A program made the position numbers and the translations under genes. From positions 124,001 through 188,000 of the forward strand of contig CAWEKD010000005.1 in NCBI GenBank assembly GCA_963809545.1: 64,000 bases of DNA, read 5' to 3'. Under the pieces are notes generated by a model that was not told the DNA's origin, made no database searches, and saw only the letters and a program-made list of their open reading frames with translations. Positions within the stretch are counted from its first letter, which is position 1. Every line of letters starts with the position of its first letter. This document shows positions 24,958-34,084 of this stretch, piece after piece. This DNA comes from Natronosporangium sp035305625. Lineage in GTDB: Bacteria > Actinomycetota > Actinomycetes > Mycobacteriales > Micromonosporaceae.

Positions 24958-25902
24958 GTGGCGCGCGTCCTCCATTCCGACGAGATACCGATCGACACCG
25001 CGTTGGTCCGGGCGCTGGTGGCGCGGTCACTGCCCCACCACGCCGCCACCCCGGTCCGCCGCTTGGCGGCCAGCGGCTCCACGAATGTGCTGTTCCGGCT
25101 CGGCGACGAGCTTCTGGTGCGGTTGCCCCGCCAACCCGGCGGGTCGGCGGCCATCCGGAAAGAGGCCACCTGGCTGCCGGTGGTGAGGCCCCGGCTGCCG
25201 GTCGCCGTGCCCGAGGTGGTGGCCGTCTGCGGACCCGACCACGGCTATCCCGAACACTGGTCCGTGGTGCGCTGGCTCGACGGGGACCATCCGGAGGTGG
25301 TCATCCCCGAGACGCCGGTCGACCCTCGGCGGGAGGTCCTGGCCAGAGACCTTGCCGCCGTCCTGACTGCCTTGTCACAGCTGGAGGTTCCCCCGGAGGC
25401 GGTCGACGATCCGCACCTGCGGTCGTATCGCGGCGGGCCACTGGTCACGATGGATCAGACAACCCGGGAGAACATCGAACGGTGCCGCTCCCTAGCGGAC
25501 TTCCCGCTCGACCTCGACGCCGTGACCCGGATCTGGGAGGACGCCCTGCGGCTCCCCGGCGCCGCGGAGCCGGCGCCGCCCCGGTGGTACCACGGGGACC
25601 TGACGGCCGAAAACCTGTTGGTGCAGGACGGGAGGCTGGCCGCGGTCCTGGACTTCGGCGGCCTGGCGGTCGGGGACCCGGCGGTCGACCTCGTGGTGGC
25701 CTGGGAAGTCCTTGATCCCCCGGCCCGGGAACTGTTCCGTACCCAGCTGGGGGTCGACGACGCGACGTGGTTGCGGGGGCGGGCCTGGGCACTCTGCATC
25801 ACGCTGATGATCTGGTACTACTGGACGACCATGCCCAAACGGCGGGCCAGCCGCATGGCGATAGGGCGGAACATCCTGGCCGACGCGGGCTACTCGGGAT
25901 AG
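24958..25902 (+). CDS. Aminoglycoside phosphotransferase-family protein
   Basis: A 314-residue APH/choline-kinase-fold protein. It has a Gly-rich N-terminal strand (ASGSTNVLFRLGDELLVRLP), the catalytic loop HGDLTAENLL near residue 214, and the metal-binding DFGGLAVGDPAVDL. The family includes antibiotic kinases, macrolide kinases and many enzymes for small metabolites, so resistance is not implied. The GTG at 24958 has only a weak GAGG 12 bases upstream. It is 127 bp downstream of the permease and may be separately transcribed. Confidence 0.85.
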   Translation: MARVLHSDEIPIDTALVRALVARSLPHHAATPVRRLAASGSTNVLFRLGDELLVRLPRQPGGSAAIRKEATWLPVVRPRLPVAVPEVVAVCGPDHGYPEHWSVVRWLDGDHPEVVIPETPVDPRREVLARDLAAVLTALSQLEVPPEAVDDPHLRSYRGGPLVTMDQTTRENIERCRSLADFPLDLDAVTRIWEDALRLPGAAEPAPPRWYHGDLTAENLLVQDGRLAAVLDFGGLAVGDPAVDLVVAWEVLDPPARELFRTQLGVDDATWLRGRAWALCITLMIWYYWTTMPKRRASRMAIGRNILADAGYSG

Positions 25903-25989
25903 CGCCCAAGCGCCAGACGCATCTCCTGGATGTCGGCATCGGCGGCGGCATCACCGCCCACGTCTTCGCACCAGGTATGGCGCCGCGAA

Positions 25990-26020
25990 ACAAAAACAGG
26001 GCCTTGACATCAAGGCCCTG
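25990..26020 (-). terminator. Rho-independent terminator of the tRNA-Ala transcript
   Basis: On the minus strand a 10-bp stem (CAGGGCCTTG with CAAGGCCCTG) is followed by TTTTTGTTT. It is the only classical U-tract terminator noticed in the window and lies 7 bases past the tRNA 3' end. Confidence 0.9.
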
Positions 26021-26027
26021 GGCTGGG

Positions 26028-26100
26028 TGGAGCTGAGGGGACTCGAACCCCTGACCCCCACACTGCCAGTGTGGTGCGCTACCAGCTGCGCTACAGCCCC
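26028..26100 (-). tRNA. tRNA-Ala (anticodon GGC)
   Basis: The minus strand folds as a tRNA: acceptor GGGGCTG with CAGCTCC (one G-U pair), D-arm with AGCGCAGCTGGTAGCGC, anticodon stem CCACA/TGTGG around loop CTGGCAG giving anticodon GGC, and T-arm AGGGGTTCGAGTCCCCT. The discriminator is A; CCA is not encoded (the genome reads ACCC). It has its own terminator. Confidence 0.97.
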
Positions 26101-26103
26101 GCT

Positions 26104-26123
26104 GGGTGCCATAAGTGGCACCC
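26104..26123 (-). other. Perfect hairpin directly upstream of tRNA-Ala
   Basis: GGGTGCCA and TGGCACCC form an 8-bp stem with a 4-base loop, three bases before the mature tRNA 5' end. It would sit in the 5' leader removed by RNase P. Confidence 0.45.
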
Positions 26124-26136
26124 GGGCAATAGTACA

Positions 26137-26154
26137 CATCCCCGCTAGGGGATG
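26137..26154 (-). terminator. Hairpin downstream of the YqgE gene
   Basis: CATCCCC and GGGGATG form a 7-bp stem with a 4-base loop, 20 bases past the YqgE stop codon on the minus strand. Confidence 0.5.
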
Positions 26155-26173
26155 CACGACCGGGATCCCGCTC

Positions 26174-26803
26174 TCAGTTGAGGCTGGGGTCCGGCGGGTA
26201 GTGCGCGACCGCCGCTACCAGCCCACCCTGGCGGCGCAGGACCAGCGACCACAGGTCGTCCGGCCGGTCCACGAACGGGTCGCCCGGCAGGGCGTCGAAC
26301 GTGAACCAGGACCCCTGCTCGATCTCCTCCTCCAACTGTCCGGGAGACCAGCCGGCGTACCCGGCGAACACCCGCACCGCCTCGATCTGCCGCCGCATCG
26401 CCGTCGGCTCCTGGCACAGGTCGACCGTGCCGAGCGCACCGAAGAACGGCTGGAAGCCCTCCACCGGCCCGGCGCCGGGCCGCGCCCGGGCCACGCAGAT
26501 CGCGGAATCGGGCTGCACCGGGCCGCCTTCGAACAACACCGCGGGGTGGCGGGCGAGCCCCGCCCACTCTCCCAGCACCTCCGCCACCGGAATCTCGGTG
26601 GCCCGGTTGAGCACCACTCCCATGGCCCCCGCGGGCTCGTGCGCCACCAGCAGCACCACCGTGCGCTCGAAGCTGGGATCGCGCAGCATTGGCGTAGCCA
26701 CCAGCAGCGATCCCACCAAGGAGCCGGTCGGCTTCTCGAACTTCACGGTGGGCTCGGCTCCGGGGTCACCGGAGGCGCCAGGCTCGCGCGCGATGCCGGT
26801 CAT
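26174..26803 (-). CDS. YqgE/AlgH family protein (UPF0301)
   Basis: A 209-residue protein of the DUF179 family: GSLLVATPMLRDPSFERTVVLLVAHEPAGAMGVVLNR is the signature region, followed by FEGGPVQPD and FAGYAGWSPGQLEEEI. Function is not firmly known; AlgH/YqgE proteins have been tied to regulation in Pseudomonas. The ATG at 26803 gives the typical length; the open frame to 26875 is an unlikely extension. Confidence 0.92.
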   Translation of the reverse strand: MTGIAREPGASGDPGAEPTVKFEKPTGSLVGSLLVATPMLRDPSFERTVVLLVAHEPAGAMGVVLNRATEIPVAEVLGEWAGLARHPAVLFEGGPVQPDSAICVARARPGAGPVEGFQPFFGALGTVDLCQEPTAMRRQIEAVRVFAGYAGWSPGQLEEEIEQGSWFTFDALPGDPFVDRPDDLWSLVLRRQGGLVAAVAHYPPDPSLN

Positions 26804-26905
26804 GCCCGGAACGATAGCGTGGATGCTCTCCGTACCGCCATGGTTCACGAACCGAAAGTGGGAACCGGTAACCACGGATGAACCGGTACCGAATCGCCCC
26901 GCCCG

Positions 26906-27370
26906 TCACCGCCGCACCGGCCGGCGCGGCTTGGCCCGCTTGATCTCGGCGTACCGCGCCAGTGAACGGGAGGTGTAGTCCTTCCCCAGCGCCGTGATGA
27001 TCATCAGGCCGAGGGCGGTTCCACCGGCGGCGAATCCGGCGTACTGCCACGCCGCGTTGAAGGTGTCGCCGGCGCCAACCGCCGCCGGGGTGGTGCCGGA
27101 CAGGAACGGCCCTACCCCCAGGATCAGCACGCCCGCGGCCACCACCGCGGCCGCCAGCTCACCGATCACCCGGCTCGTCGGGCGCATCCGCACCCACCAA
27201 CCGGCCAGGATCGCCATCACCACCGCGATCACGCCGTACGCGAGCAGAGTCAGGGTCTGCTGGGTGCCGATGTCATCGACCCCACCGAACCGGACCACCA
27301 GCCGTCCGACCACGTTGATCGCGAACAAGGCACCGGCCAGGACCCCGATCCGTAGCCACTGCTGCTTCAT
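26906..27370 (-). CDS. Small membrane protein, four transmembrane helices
   Basis: A 154-residue protein with four predicted hydrophobic helices (about residues 7-25, 42-62, 70-92 and 108-128) and a basic C-terminal tail rich in Lys and Arg. No catalytic motif is visible and I do not recognise the family. It is 51 bp downstream of the VanW-like envelope protein on the same strand, so co-transcription is likely. Confidence 0.7.
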   Translation of the reverse strand: MKQQWLRIGVLAGALFAINVVGRLVVRFGGVDDIGTQQTLTLLAYGVIAVVMAILAGWWVRMRPTSRVIGELAAAVVAAGVLILGVGPFLSGTTPAAVGAGDTFNAAWQYAGFAAGGTALGLMIITALGKDYTSRSLARYAEIKRAKPRRPVRR

Positions 27371-27421
27371 CCGGCCTCCTGTCTGCCCCAGGCGGTGACG
27401 TGCCTGGTGGCTGCCCGGAGC

Positions 27422-29143
27422 TCAGGGCCGCTTACCGCAGATGAACTCCGGCTGCGCGTCATACCGCCAGGTGAATTTCTCCCGTTTGACTTCTATACCG
27501 TCCCGCCAGAAGATCCGCCAGGCATCCTGCGTGAATCCAGGAATACCCTCAGTAGCGATACAGTCCGGCCCCGGATCGATGTAACGCCGCTCCGGCTGGG
27601 TGATGTTCCGCCGCGGCCCCCACTCGGTGGTCACGTCGTCCCACACCTTCGTGCTGTACAGGGTCACGGTCACCGAGCTGTCGGTGTACGAGGTATCGAT
27701 CAACACCCCGTACTCGGTATTGTTCCGGAACTTCATGTCCAGCGTCGGATAGAAGATGGTCGCCTCGATCACCGCCGGGTAGCGGGAGTAGTAGTACGAG
27801 TGGGGGGTGTGCTCCACGTCCTCCAGCCCGGCGTAGTAGGCGGCGTTGAACAAGGTGGTGGTGAACTGGGAGATCCCACCCCCGACCGCCGGGGTGAGCC
27901 GGCCGTTGAGGATCACCGGCGCGTCCAGGAACCCCTGGGCATAGCCCCGCTCCCCGGTGTAGCCGTTGAGCGAGAACACCTCCCCGGGCATGACCAGGGC
28001 CCCGTCGACCATCTCCGCCACGCGGGCGATGTTGTGGTTGCGGGGCAGGCTCAGCCCGCCGTCGAAATAGGTGGTGAAGGTCGAGACCTGCTCGACGATC
28101 CCCAGCGCCGCCGCATCCGCGGTGGTGAACTCCGGCTCCTCGGTGATCAGCTCGCCCTCGACCGTCCGCGGCGCCGGGTCGGGCAGCACCGCCAGCAACT
28201 GGGGCGCGAGCGTGGCCAGGTCGACCCGCACCCCGTCCTGGCCCTCCACCACCGTCGGCCCGCTGCCGGTCAGGCGGACCGTGGCGTCCACCGGATCCCG
28301 TTCCACCGCCGCCAGCTGGTCCTTCAACGCTTTCCGCAGCGCCTTCGGCTTCACCTTCGGGACGATCTCGCCCCGCTCATCGGCGGACAGGTCGAGGCTG
28401 GCGGCGATCGCCTCCGGCGGAATGTCGATCGTGGCCCCATCCACCTGCAACGTCACCGGCGCCGCCACCGCCGGACGCGCCAGCTCCACCAGCAGCCGGT
28501 CCACCTCCTCCGTGGTGGTCACGGGGTGGATCTCCACCAAGGGGATGGTGATCACCCGTGGCTGCCGCCATAACCCGGTCTCTCCCAGCAGCGGCCAGGC
28601 TGCGGCGATCGCCTGCGCGGACTGCTGCGGATCCAACCCCAGCCCCGGCTTCGGGTACACCGGCACCGGCTCGAGGCCCTCGAAGACGATCTCCGGCATG
28701 GTCATCGCCTCGCTGACCTCGCCGGCCACGTCCCCGAGCAGCTCGTGCAGGTGGATGGCGTCCAGCGTCACCACCGGCCGCACCTCCCGGGTGCGGTACA
28801 GCCGGGCGAACGGCCCCACCGACTGCTCGGCGGCCCGGGCCACGGTCTGCGCCACGTCGACCGTCAACCCCACCTCAGCCGGGTCCACAGTCAACTCGGT
28901 GTCACCCACCCGGATCGGCACCGGCTCAGCCAGGGCCTCGGCGTGGGCGGCCAGGTGGGCGGTGAGCGCCCCCTCCGCCTCCTGCCGGCTCATCCCACCT
29001 ATGTCCAGCCCCAGCACCACCGTGCCCCGGGGAATTTCACCCTGGTAGGCGTACCAGCCCGCCCCAGCCATGCTGGTCACGACCACTGCCACGGCCGTGA
29101 CCAGCGCCAACAGGATCTGCCGTTGCCGGCGGGACATCTTCAC
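27422..29143 (-). CDS. VanW/YoaR-like cell-envelope protein
   Basis: A 573-residue protein with an N-terminal anchor or signal helix (residues 9-31), one or two putative peptidoglycan-binding repeats of the PG_binding_4 type (GLDIGGMSRQEAEGAL; EEVDRLLVELARP), and a C-terminal VanW domain (GEVFSLNGYTGERGY, GGGISQFTTTLFNAAYYAG). VanW-containing proteins are envelope proteins of poorly defined role, first seen in glycopeptide-resistance clusters. Either GTG 29143 or ATG 29137 could start it; neither has a clear ribosome binding site. Confidence 0.88.
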   Translation of the reverse strand: MKMSRRQRQILLALVTAVAVVVTSMAGAGWYAYQGEIPRGTVVLGLDIGGMSRQEAEGALTAHLAAHAEALAEPVPIRVGDTELTVDPAEVGLTVDVAQTVARAAEQSVGPFARLYRTREVRPVVTLDAIHLHELLGDVAGEVSEAMTMPEIVFEGLEPVPVYPKPGLGLDPQQSAQAIAAAWPLLGETGLWRQPRVITIPLVEIHPVTTTEEVDRLLVELARPAVAAPVTLQVDGATIDIPPEAIAASLDLSADERGEIVPKVKPKALRKALKDQLAAVERDPVDATVRLTGSGPTVVEGQDGVRVDLATLAPQLLAVLPDPAPRTVEGELITEEPEFTTADAAALGIVEQVSTFTTYFDGGLSLPRNHNIARVAEMVDGALVMPGEVFSLNGYTGERGYAQGFLDAPVILNGRLTPAVGGGISQFTTTLFNAAYYAGLEDVEHTPHSYYYSRYPAVIEATIFYPTLDMKFRNNTEYGVLIDTSYTDSSVTVTLYSTKVWDDVTTEWGPRRNITQPERRYIDPGPDCIATEGIPGFTQDAWRIFWRDGIEVKREKFTWRYDAQPEFICGKRP

Positions 29144-29252
29144 GGACAGTCATGGTACGCAGCCTGATCTAGTAACGGAGAGGTCCGCGAGGGCCACCCC
29201 CGACCTGGTGACCGCCGGGCACGCCGGTAACCGCCGGGCCCGGCGCCGTGGG

Positions 29253-29780
29253 TCACCTGTTCCGGGCACCGCCCGGCAGGCGGGTGTCGGTGAGCCCGAC
29301 CAGCACCGCCCCCACCAGCACCAGGGTGCCGCCGAACAACGTCAGCACCGCCACCCAGCTATCCGCCAGCACCAGCTGGTCCCCCTCGGCGGTACCGACC
29401 AGCACCAGCAGCACCATCCCGAACCATCCGGCCGCCGGCAGAAGCACCCCCCACCGGACCCCGGTGCTGAGCCGGGCGTACCAGGTCAACACCAGCATCA
29501 GCAGGGGAGCGAGCAGGACCGACACCGGAATCGGCGTCGCGTCGAACTCGGACAGGATCGGCGCCTCGCCACCGCGCACCTCCGCCAGCATCTGCGCGAC
29601 GTCCCCCACCCGCAAGGGTGCCAGCAGAATCGACAGCAGCCCCGCCAGGAAGCCTCCGATCAGGGACAGCGCCCCGCCGATCACCCGTAGGATCCGGTCG
29701 ACCACGGCGGCCCCACCGGATCCCGTCGAGGCGGCGGACCGGTCAGGCACCTCCGTACCGGCCTGGTCAGGCGGGATCAT
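29253..29780 (-). CDS. DUF6113-like membrane protein next to mshB
   Basis: A 175-residue protein with a polar N-terminal 25 residues and about four transmembrane helices. The pattern GVRWGVLLPAAGWFGMVLLVLVGTAEGDQ resembles proteins annotated DUF6113 that follow mshB in other actinobacteria; function is unknown. The ATG at 29780 overlaps the mshB stop in an ATGA junction, so the two are translationally coupled. Confidence 0.75.
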   Translation of the reverse strand: MIPPDQAGTEVPDRSAASTGSGGAAVVDRILRVIGGALSLIGGFLAGLLSILLAPLRVGDVAQMLAEVRGGEAPILSEFDATPIPVSVLLAPLLMLVLTWYARLSTGVRWGVLLPAAGWFGMVLLVLVGTAEGDQLVLADSWVAVLTLFGGTLVLVGAVLVGLTDTRLPGGARNR

Positions 29781-30640
29781 GCGGGATCGAGCCCCGCGAA
29801 CAGGTCGGTCTCCCACCCGTACCGACCCTCCCCCGGCCCCCGCGGGCCGGCCACCAGTTGGTAGCACTCCACCACCTCCGGCGCGTCACTGGCGGTACCG
29901 GCCAACGAATGCAACCAGGAGCGGGGCGGAATCTGGCTGGCGTGCGCCCGCATCGCCGCCTCCTTGGCCGCCCGGGCCGCCGTCGACGCCCGGATCGCGG
30001 TGGTGACCTCCTCGTCCGGGGTGCCGAACGGCAGATCCTCCGGCCGCTCCACCTCAGCGAACGGGTTGTCGCTGGCCTGTCGGAACCGCTCCATCCCGGC
30101 GACCATCGCTGACCGGGGCACCACGCACCAATAGATCTTCTCCGGAGCGCAGCCGGCCGGGCCCGCCAGCGCCGCCGCCCGCATCGCCACCCGGTGGGCC
30201 TGGATGTGATCCGGGTGCCCGTACAGCCCGTTCGGGTCGTACGTGATCAGCACGCGCGGCCGTACTTGACGCATCACCTCCACCAACTGGCCGGCCGCCT
30301 CATCCACGTCCGCCCGCCAGAAGCAGCGAGGATGCTGGTTCGCGGGGGTGCCCATCATGCCCGAGTCCCGGTACCGGCCGGCGCCACCGAGAAACCGGTG
30401 ATCGGTCACCCCCAGCGCCGCGCAGGCGGCGGCCAGCTCGCTGATCCGATACCCGCCCAGCTGGTCAGCCTGATCGGCGGCCAGCTGGGCCAACTCCGGC
30501 AGGTGGATCTCGCCTTCTTCCCCCAGGGTGCAGGTGACGAGCGTGACCGGCACCCCGGCAGCGGCGTAGTGCGCCATGGTCGCGCCGGTGGTGATGGTCT
30601 CGTCGTCGGGATGGGCGTGAACCAGCAGGATGCCGCGCAC
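29777..30640 (-). CDS. mshB: Mycothiol biosynthesis deacetylase MshB
   Basis: MshB removes the acetyl group from GlcNAc-inositol in mycothiol synthesis, the main low-molecular-weight thiol of actinobacteria. The 287-residue PIG-L-family protein has the zinc and catalytic motif HAHPDDE at residues 8-14 and the third ligand in YGHPDHIQAH. The length matches MshB rather than the longer Mca amidase. It supports the taxonomic assignment. Confidence 0.93.
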   Translation of the reverse strand: MRGILLVHAHPDDETITTGATMAHYAAAGVPVTLVTCTLGEEGEIHLPELAQLAADQADQLGGYRISELAAACAALGVTDHRFLGGAGRYRDSGMMGTPANQHPRCFWRADVDEAAGQLVEVMRQVRPRVLITYDPNGLYGHPDHIQAHRVAMRAAALAGPAGCAPEKIYWCVVPRSAMVAGMERFRQASDNPFAEVERPEDLPFGTPDEEVTTAIRASTAARAAKEAAMRAHASQIPPRSWLHSLAGTASDAPEVVECYQLVAGPRGPGEGRYGWETDLFAGLDPA

Positions 30641-30714
30641 CCGGCCACTCTACCGCTAAGGCCCCGCCGCGGATTACGCCAAAGCGGTCGCGCCGGTGCG
30701 GTCCGGGCGGCACC

Positions 30715-32628
30715 ATGGCTATTGTGGAGAAAGATCGTCAATCCGACCTCGGACCGAAACGGGTCCGGGTCGCCGCGGATGGCACGCGGGTGGTCTTCCT
30801 CCGTCCGGTCCGGGACGGGATCCATGGTCTGTGGGTGTACGAGGTCGATACCGGCACCGAACGCCTGGTGGTCGACCCGATGCGACTGCCGGACCTCCCC
30901 CACCTCAGCACCATCGGACAGCGCGGCATCACCTGGTACGCCATGGACACGGCGGCGCGCCTGGCGGTGGTGCGGCTCGGCCCGGACCAGTGGTATCAGG
31001 TCAGCCTCCCCGACGGCACCCCCCACCGGTTGTCGCTGGCCGGCCCGGTAACCGAGGTCCGACCGGACCCGACCGGCCGCCGACTCGGGTACCGGATCGG
31101 CGGCCAACTGTATGTTCGGGACGAAACCGGCACTGATCTACTGCTGGCCGGTGAGCCGCCGGTGTCGGACGGCGGCCATCCCGGGGTCGCCTGGGCGATG
31201 GCGGAACCCGCCGCTGCGTACTACTTCGGCCGGCGCCGCGGCTGGTGGTGGGCCCCGGACGGGCAGAGCGTACTCGCCGTTCGCCTGGACCGCTCCCGCC
31301 CGCGGCCGGAGGTGTCGCTGCACCTGCTGGAGCTGGACGGTAGCTGGGTGGACGTGCACTGGGACCGGGAAACCTACCCGTACCTGGCCGGGGTCTCCTG
31401 GTCACATCGGGATCCGCTGATCGCGGTGCTCCGCCGTCCGCAGCAGCACGGGCTGGTGCTGGCGATCGATGCCCGCACGGGCGAGACCCAGGTGCACGCG
31501 GAGCTGGCCGACCCCCGCTGGGTGGAGCCGGTGACCGGCACCCCGTGCCAGTTGACCGACGGCCGGGTGCTGGTGGGGGGCGAGCTCGCTCACGACGGGT
31601 ACGACTCCCGGTGTCTGTTCGCCGACGGCACGCTGCTCACCCCTCCCTGGCTGTACGTCCGGCGGGTCGTCGGCTCACTGCCCACCGGTGAGGTAGTGGT
31701 GGAGGGGACCGCCGGGGAGCCGAGCGAACAGCACCTGTTCCAGATCCCCACCGGGATCGGCGCCGGTGGTCTGGACGCCCGGGCGATCACCAGCAGCCCC
31801 GGCTGGCATCACGGGGTGCTCGGCGGCGGCACCCTGGTGGTGGGGTCCCGGTCCCTGGAGCACCCCGGCACTCGCTGGCTGGTGTGGCGGGGAGGGGTCC
31901 CGGTCGGAGAGCTCGCCGGGGCGTCCCCGCCAGCCGCGGTGTCCGGCCCGCGCCCGACGCTGCAGCGCGTCACCGACCGCCGCCTGCCCTGCGGGGTGAT
32001 CTATCCACAGGGACATGTGGCCGGGCGGGCGCTACCGGTGCTGCTGCACCTGGCCGGACTGGCGCAGGGAATCCGCGCGGTCCGCGACGACTGGCAGCCA
32101 CGGCAGGAGTGGGCCGACGCCGGGTACGCGGTGGTGGTGATCGGACATCGGGGCACCCCCGGGGTAGCCCCGTCCTTTGAGAAAGTGGTGCACCGTCGGC
32201 TGGCCGACCTGGTCTTGACCGATCTCGCCGAGGGGTTGGCGGCGCTGGCCGACAAACACCCCGACCTGGACCTCACCCGGGTAGCGCTGCGGGGCGCGGG
32301 GGTGGGTGGCTGGCTGGCCGCCTTGGCGGTGCTGCGCCGTCCGGATCTGTTCACCGCCGCGGTGGCCGAGTCCCCGCTGCTGGAGTGGGAGCGGGCGGAG
32401 CCCGCGCTGGCCGAGCGCTACCTGGGCCGGCTGGACGACGGCAACGAGATCTATCGGCGGCACTCCCTGTCGGTCGCGGCCGGGGCGCCCGAGGCGGAGG
32501 TCACCGGACGGTTGCTGGTGGTCGGCGCCCCCGATCGGGCGCTGCCCGGCGCCACGGTCCGCCCCGCCGCCACCGAGGCGGAGATCCTCACCTGGCTACA
32601 CAGTGCACTCCACTCCCCGCTTCGCTGA
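30715..32628 (+). CDS. Prolyl-oligopeptidase/DPP IV-like protein, probably catalytically inactive
   Basis: A 637-residue protein with an N-terminal beta-propeller (about residues 15-420) like dipeptidyl peptidase IV, and a C-terminal alpha/beta-hydrolase domain. The nucleophile elbow, normally GxSxGG, reads RGAGVGGWLAAL, so the catalytic Ser is absent. The segment that should hold the catalytic His reads VVGAPDRALPGATV, with no His. The fold is recognisable but peptidase activity is unlikely. It could be a binding or scaffold protein. It is divergent from mshB and 19 bp upstream of tldD, so it may share an operon with the TldD/PmbA pair. Confidence 0.8.
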   Translation: MAIVEKDRQSDLGPKRVRVAADGTRVVFLRPVRDGIHGLWVYEVDTGTERLVVDPMRLPDLPHLSTIGQRGITWYAMDTAARLAVVRLGPDQWYQVSLPDGTPHRLSLAGPVTEVRPDPTGRRLGYRIGGQLYVRDETGTDLLLAGEPPVSDGGHPGVAWAMAEPAAAYYFGRRRGWWWAPDGQSVLAVRLDRSRPRPEVSLHLLELDGSWVDVHWDRETYPYLAGVSWSHRDPLIAVLRRPQQHGLVLAIDARTGETQVHAELADPRWVEPVTGTPCQLTDGRVLVGGELAHDGYDSRCLFADGTLLTPPWLYVRRVVGSLPTGEVVVEGTAGEPSEQHLFQIPTGIGAGGLDARAITSSPGWHHGVLGGGTLVVGSRSLEHPGTRWLVWRGGVPVGELAGASPPAAVSGPRPTLQRVTDRRLPCGVIYPQGHVAGRALPVLLHLAGLAQGIRAVRDDWQPRQEWADAGYAVVVIGHRGTPGVAPSFEKVVHRRLADLVLTDLAEGLAALADKHPDLDLTRVALRGAGVGGWLAALAVLRRPDLFTAAVAESPLLEWERAEPALAERYLGRLDDGNEIYRRHSLSVAAGAPEAEVTGRLLVVGAPDRALPGATVRPAATEAEILTWLHSALHSPLR

Positions 32629-32647
32629 CCTGGCGTAGGGTGGCGGC

Positions 32648-34084
32648 ATGAGCCAGTTCGATGTGGCCGAAGCCGCAGTGCAGGCCGCGCTGGACGCTGG
32701 CGCCCGGTACGCCGACGCCCGCGTGGGACACCGGCGGTACGAGTCGATGACCGTCCGCAACGGTGATGTAGAGGCACTCCAACAGGAGGAGAGCGCCGGG
32801 ATCGGGGTGCGGGCGCTGGTCGGCTCCTCCTGGGGGTTCTTCGCGCTGCCGGATCTGTCGCCCCGCGCCGCCCGGTCGGCCGGCACCCGGGCGACCGAGA
32901 TCGCCCAGGCCAGCGCGATGGTCCCGGGGCCGGCCTCGGAACTGGTCCCCATCAACCCGGTGGTGGCGTCCTGGGCTTCGGAGTGTGAGGAGGATCCCCT
33001 GTCGGTGCCGCTGGCGGAGAAGGGCGACCTGCTCACGACCGCCACTCGGCTCATGCTCGACCACGGCGCCGACCAGGCCGAGGGGCTGTACCAGATCTGG
33101 GACACCACCACCTGGTTCGTCTCCAGTGAGGGGCACCGCATCGACCAGCGGATCCGAGAGTGTGGCGCCGGGATCAGCGCGACCGCCGTCGGTGAGCACG
33201 AGAGTCAGCGCCGCTCCTACCCCTCCTACGGGGGCCAGTACGGTACCCGCGGCTGGGAGTTGGTGCGCCGGCTGGATCTGCTCAGCCACGCGGCCGAGCT
33301 CGCCGAACAGGCGCGCGCGTTGCTGACCGCGCCGCTCTGCCCGGAGGGGGAGACCACCCTGATCCTGGGTGGGGAGCAGCTGGCGCTGCAGATCCACGAG
33401 TCGGTGGGGCACGCCATCGAACTGGACCGGATTCTGGGGTGGGAGGCCGCGTTCGCCGGCACCTCCTGGTTGGACTTGTCGCAGCTCGGTCAGCTTCAGT
33501 ACGGCTCCGAGCTGATGAACATCACCATCGATCCCACCATCCCGGGGGCGCTCGGTTCGTTCGGCTTCGACGATGAGGGGACCCCGGCCATGCGGCGGTA
33601 CGCGGTGCGGGACGGCCGGTGGGTGGGGGTGCTCGCCGGCCGGGATTCGGCCGCGGTGGCGGGTCTGGACTACGCCGGCAGTGTCCGGGCCGATGGCTGG
33701 GCCCGGCTGCCGATGGTGCGGATGACAAACGTGGGGCTGGAGCCCGGCCCACACACCCTGGAGGAGATCATCGCCGCTACCGATGACGGCATCCTGATGG
33801 ATGTGAACCGGTCCTGGTCGATCGACGACCGCCGGCTGAATTTCCAGTTCGGGTGCGAGATCGGCTGGGAGATCAAGAACGGGCGCCGGGGGCGGATGCT
33901 GCGTAACCCCACGTACACCGGGATCGGGCCGGTGTTCTGGCGCTCGATGGACATGCTCTCCTCCGAGATCGTGCCGTGGGGCATCCCCAACTGCGGCAAG
34001 GGTCAGCCGCTCCAGATCGGCCACACCGGGCATCCGGCCGCCCCGGCCCGGTTCCGTAACGTGCGAGTGGGGGTCCGCGCATGA
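32648..34084 (+). CDS. tldD: TldD-type metalloprotease subunit
   Basis: A 478-residue TldD/PmbA-family protein carrying the zinc motif HESVGH near residue 253 (HExxxH) and the downstream Cys in PNCGKGQP that completes the metal site. TldD pairs with TldE/PmbA to form a protease that trims unfolded peptides, including ribosomally made peptide natural products in some bacteria. It overlaps its partner gene by 4 bp. Confidence 0.93.
   Translation: MSQFDVAEAAVQAALDAGARYADARVGHRRYESMTVRNGDVEALQQEESAGIGVRALVGSSWGFFALPDLSPRAARSAGTRATEIAQASAMVPGPASELVPINPVVASWASECEEDPLSVPLAEKGDLLTTATRLMLDHGADQAEGLYQIWDTTTWFVSSEGHRIDQRIRECGAGISATAVGEHESQRRSYPSYGGQYGTRGWELVRRLDLLSHAAELAEQARALLTAPLCPEGETTLILGGEQLALQIHESVGHAIELDRILGWEAAFAGTSWLDLSQLGQLQYGSELMNITIDPTIPGALGSFGFDDEGTPAMRRYAVRDGRWVGVLAGRDSAAVAGLDYAGSVRADGWARLPMVRMTNVGLEPGPHTLEEIIAATDDGILMDVNRSWSIDDRRLNFQFGCEIGWEIKNGRRGRMLRNPTYTGIGPVFWRSMDMLSSEIVPWGIPNCGKGQPLQIGHTGHPAAPARFRNVRVGVRA

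Noticed and set aside
24958..25902. Antibiotic resistance gene
   Set aside because: The APH fold is shared by many metabolic kinases; nothing in the sequence or context shows an antibiotic substrate.
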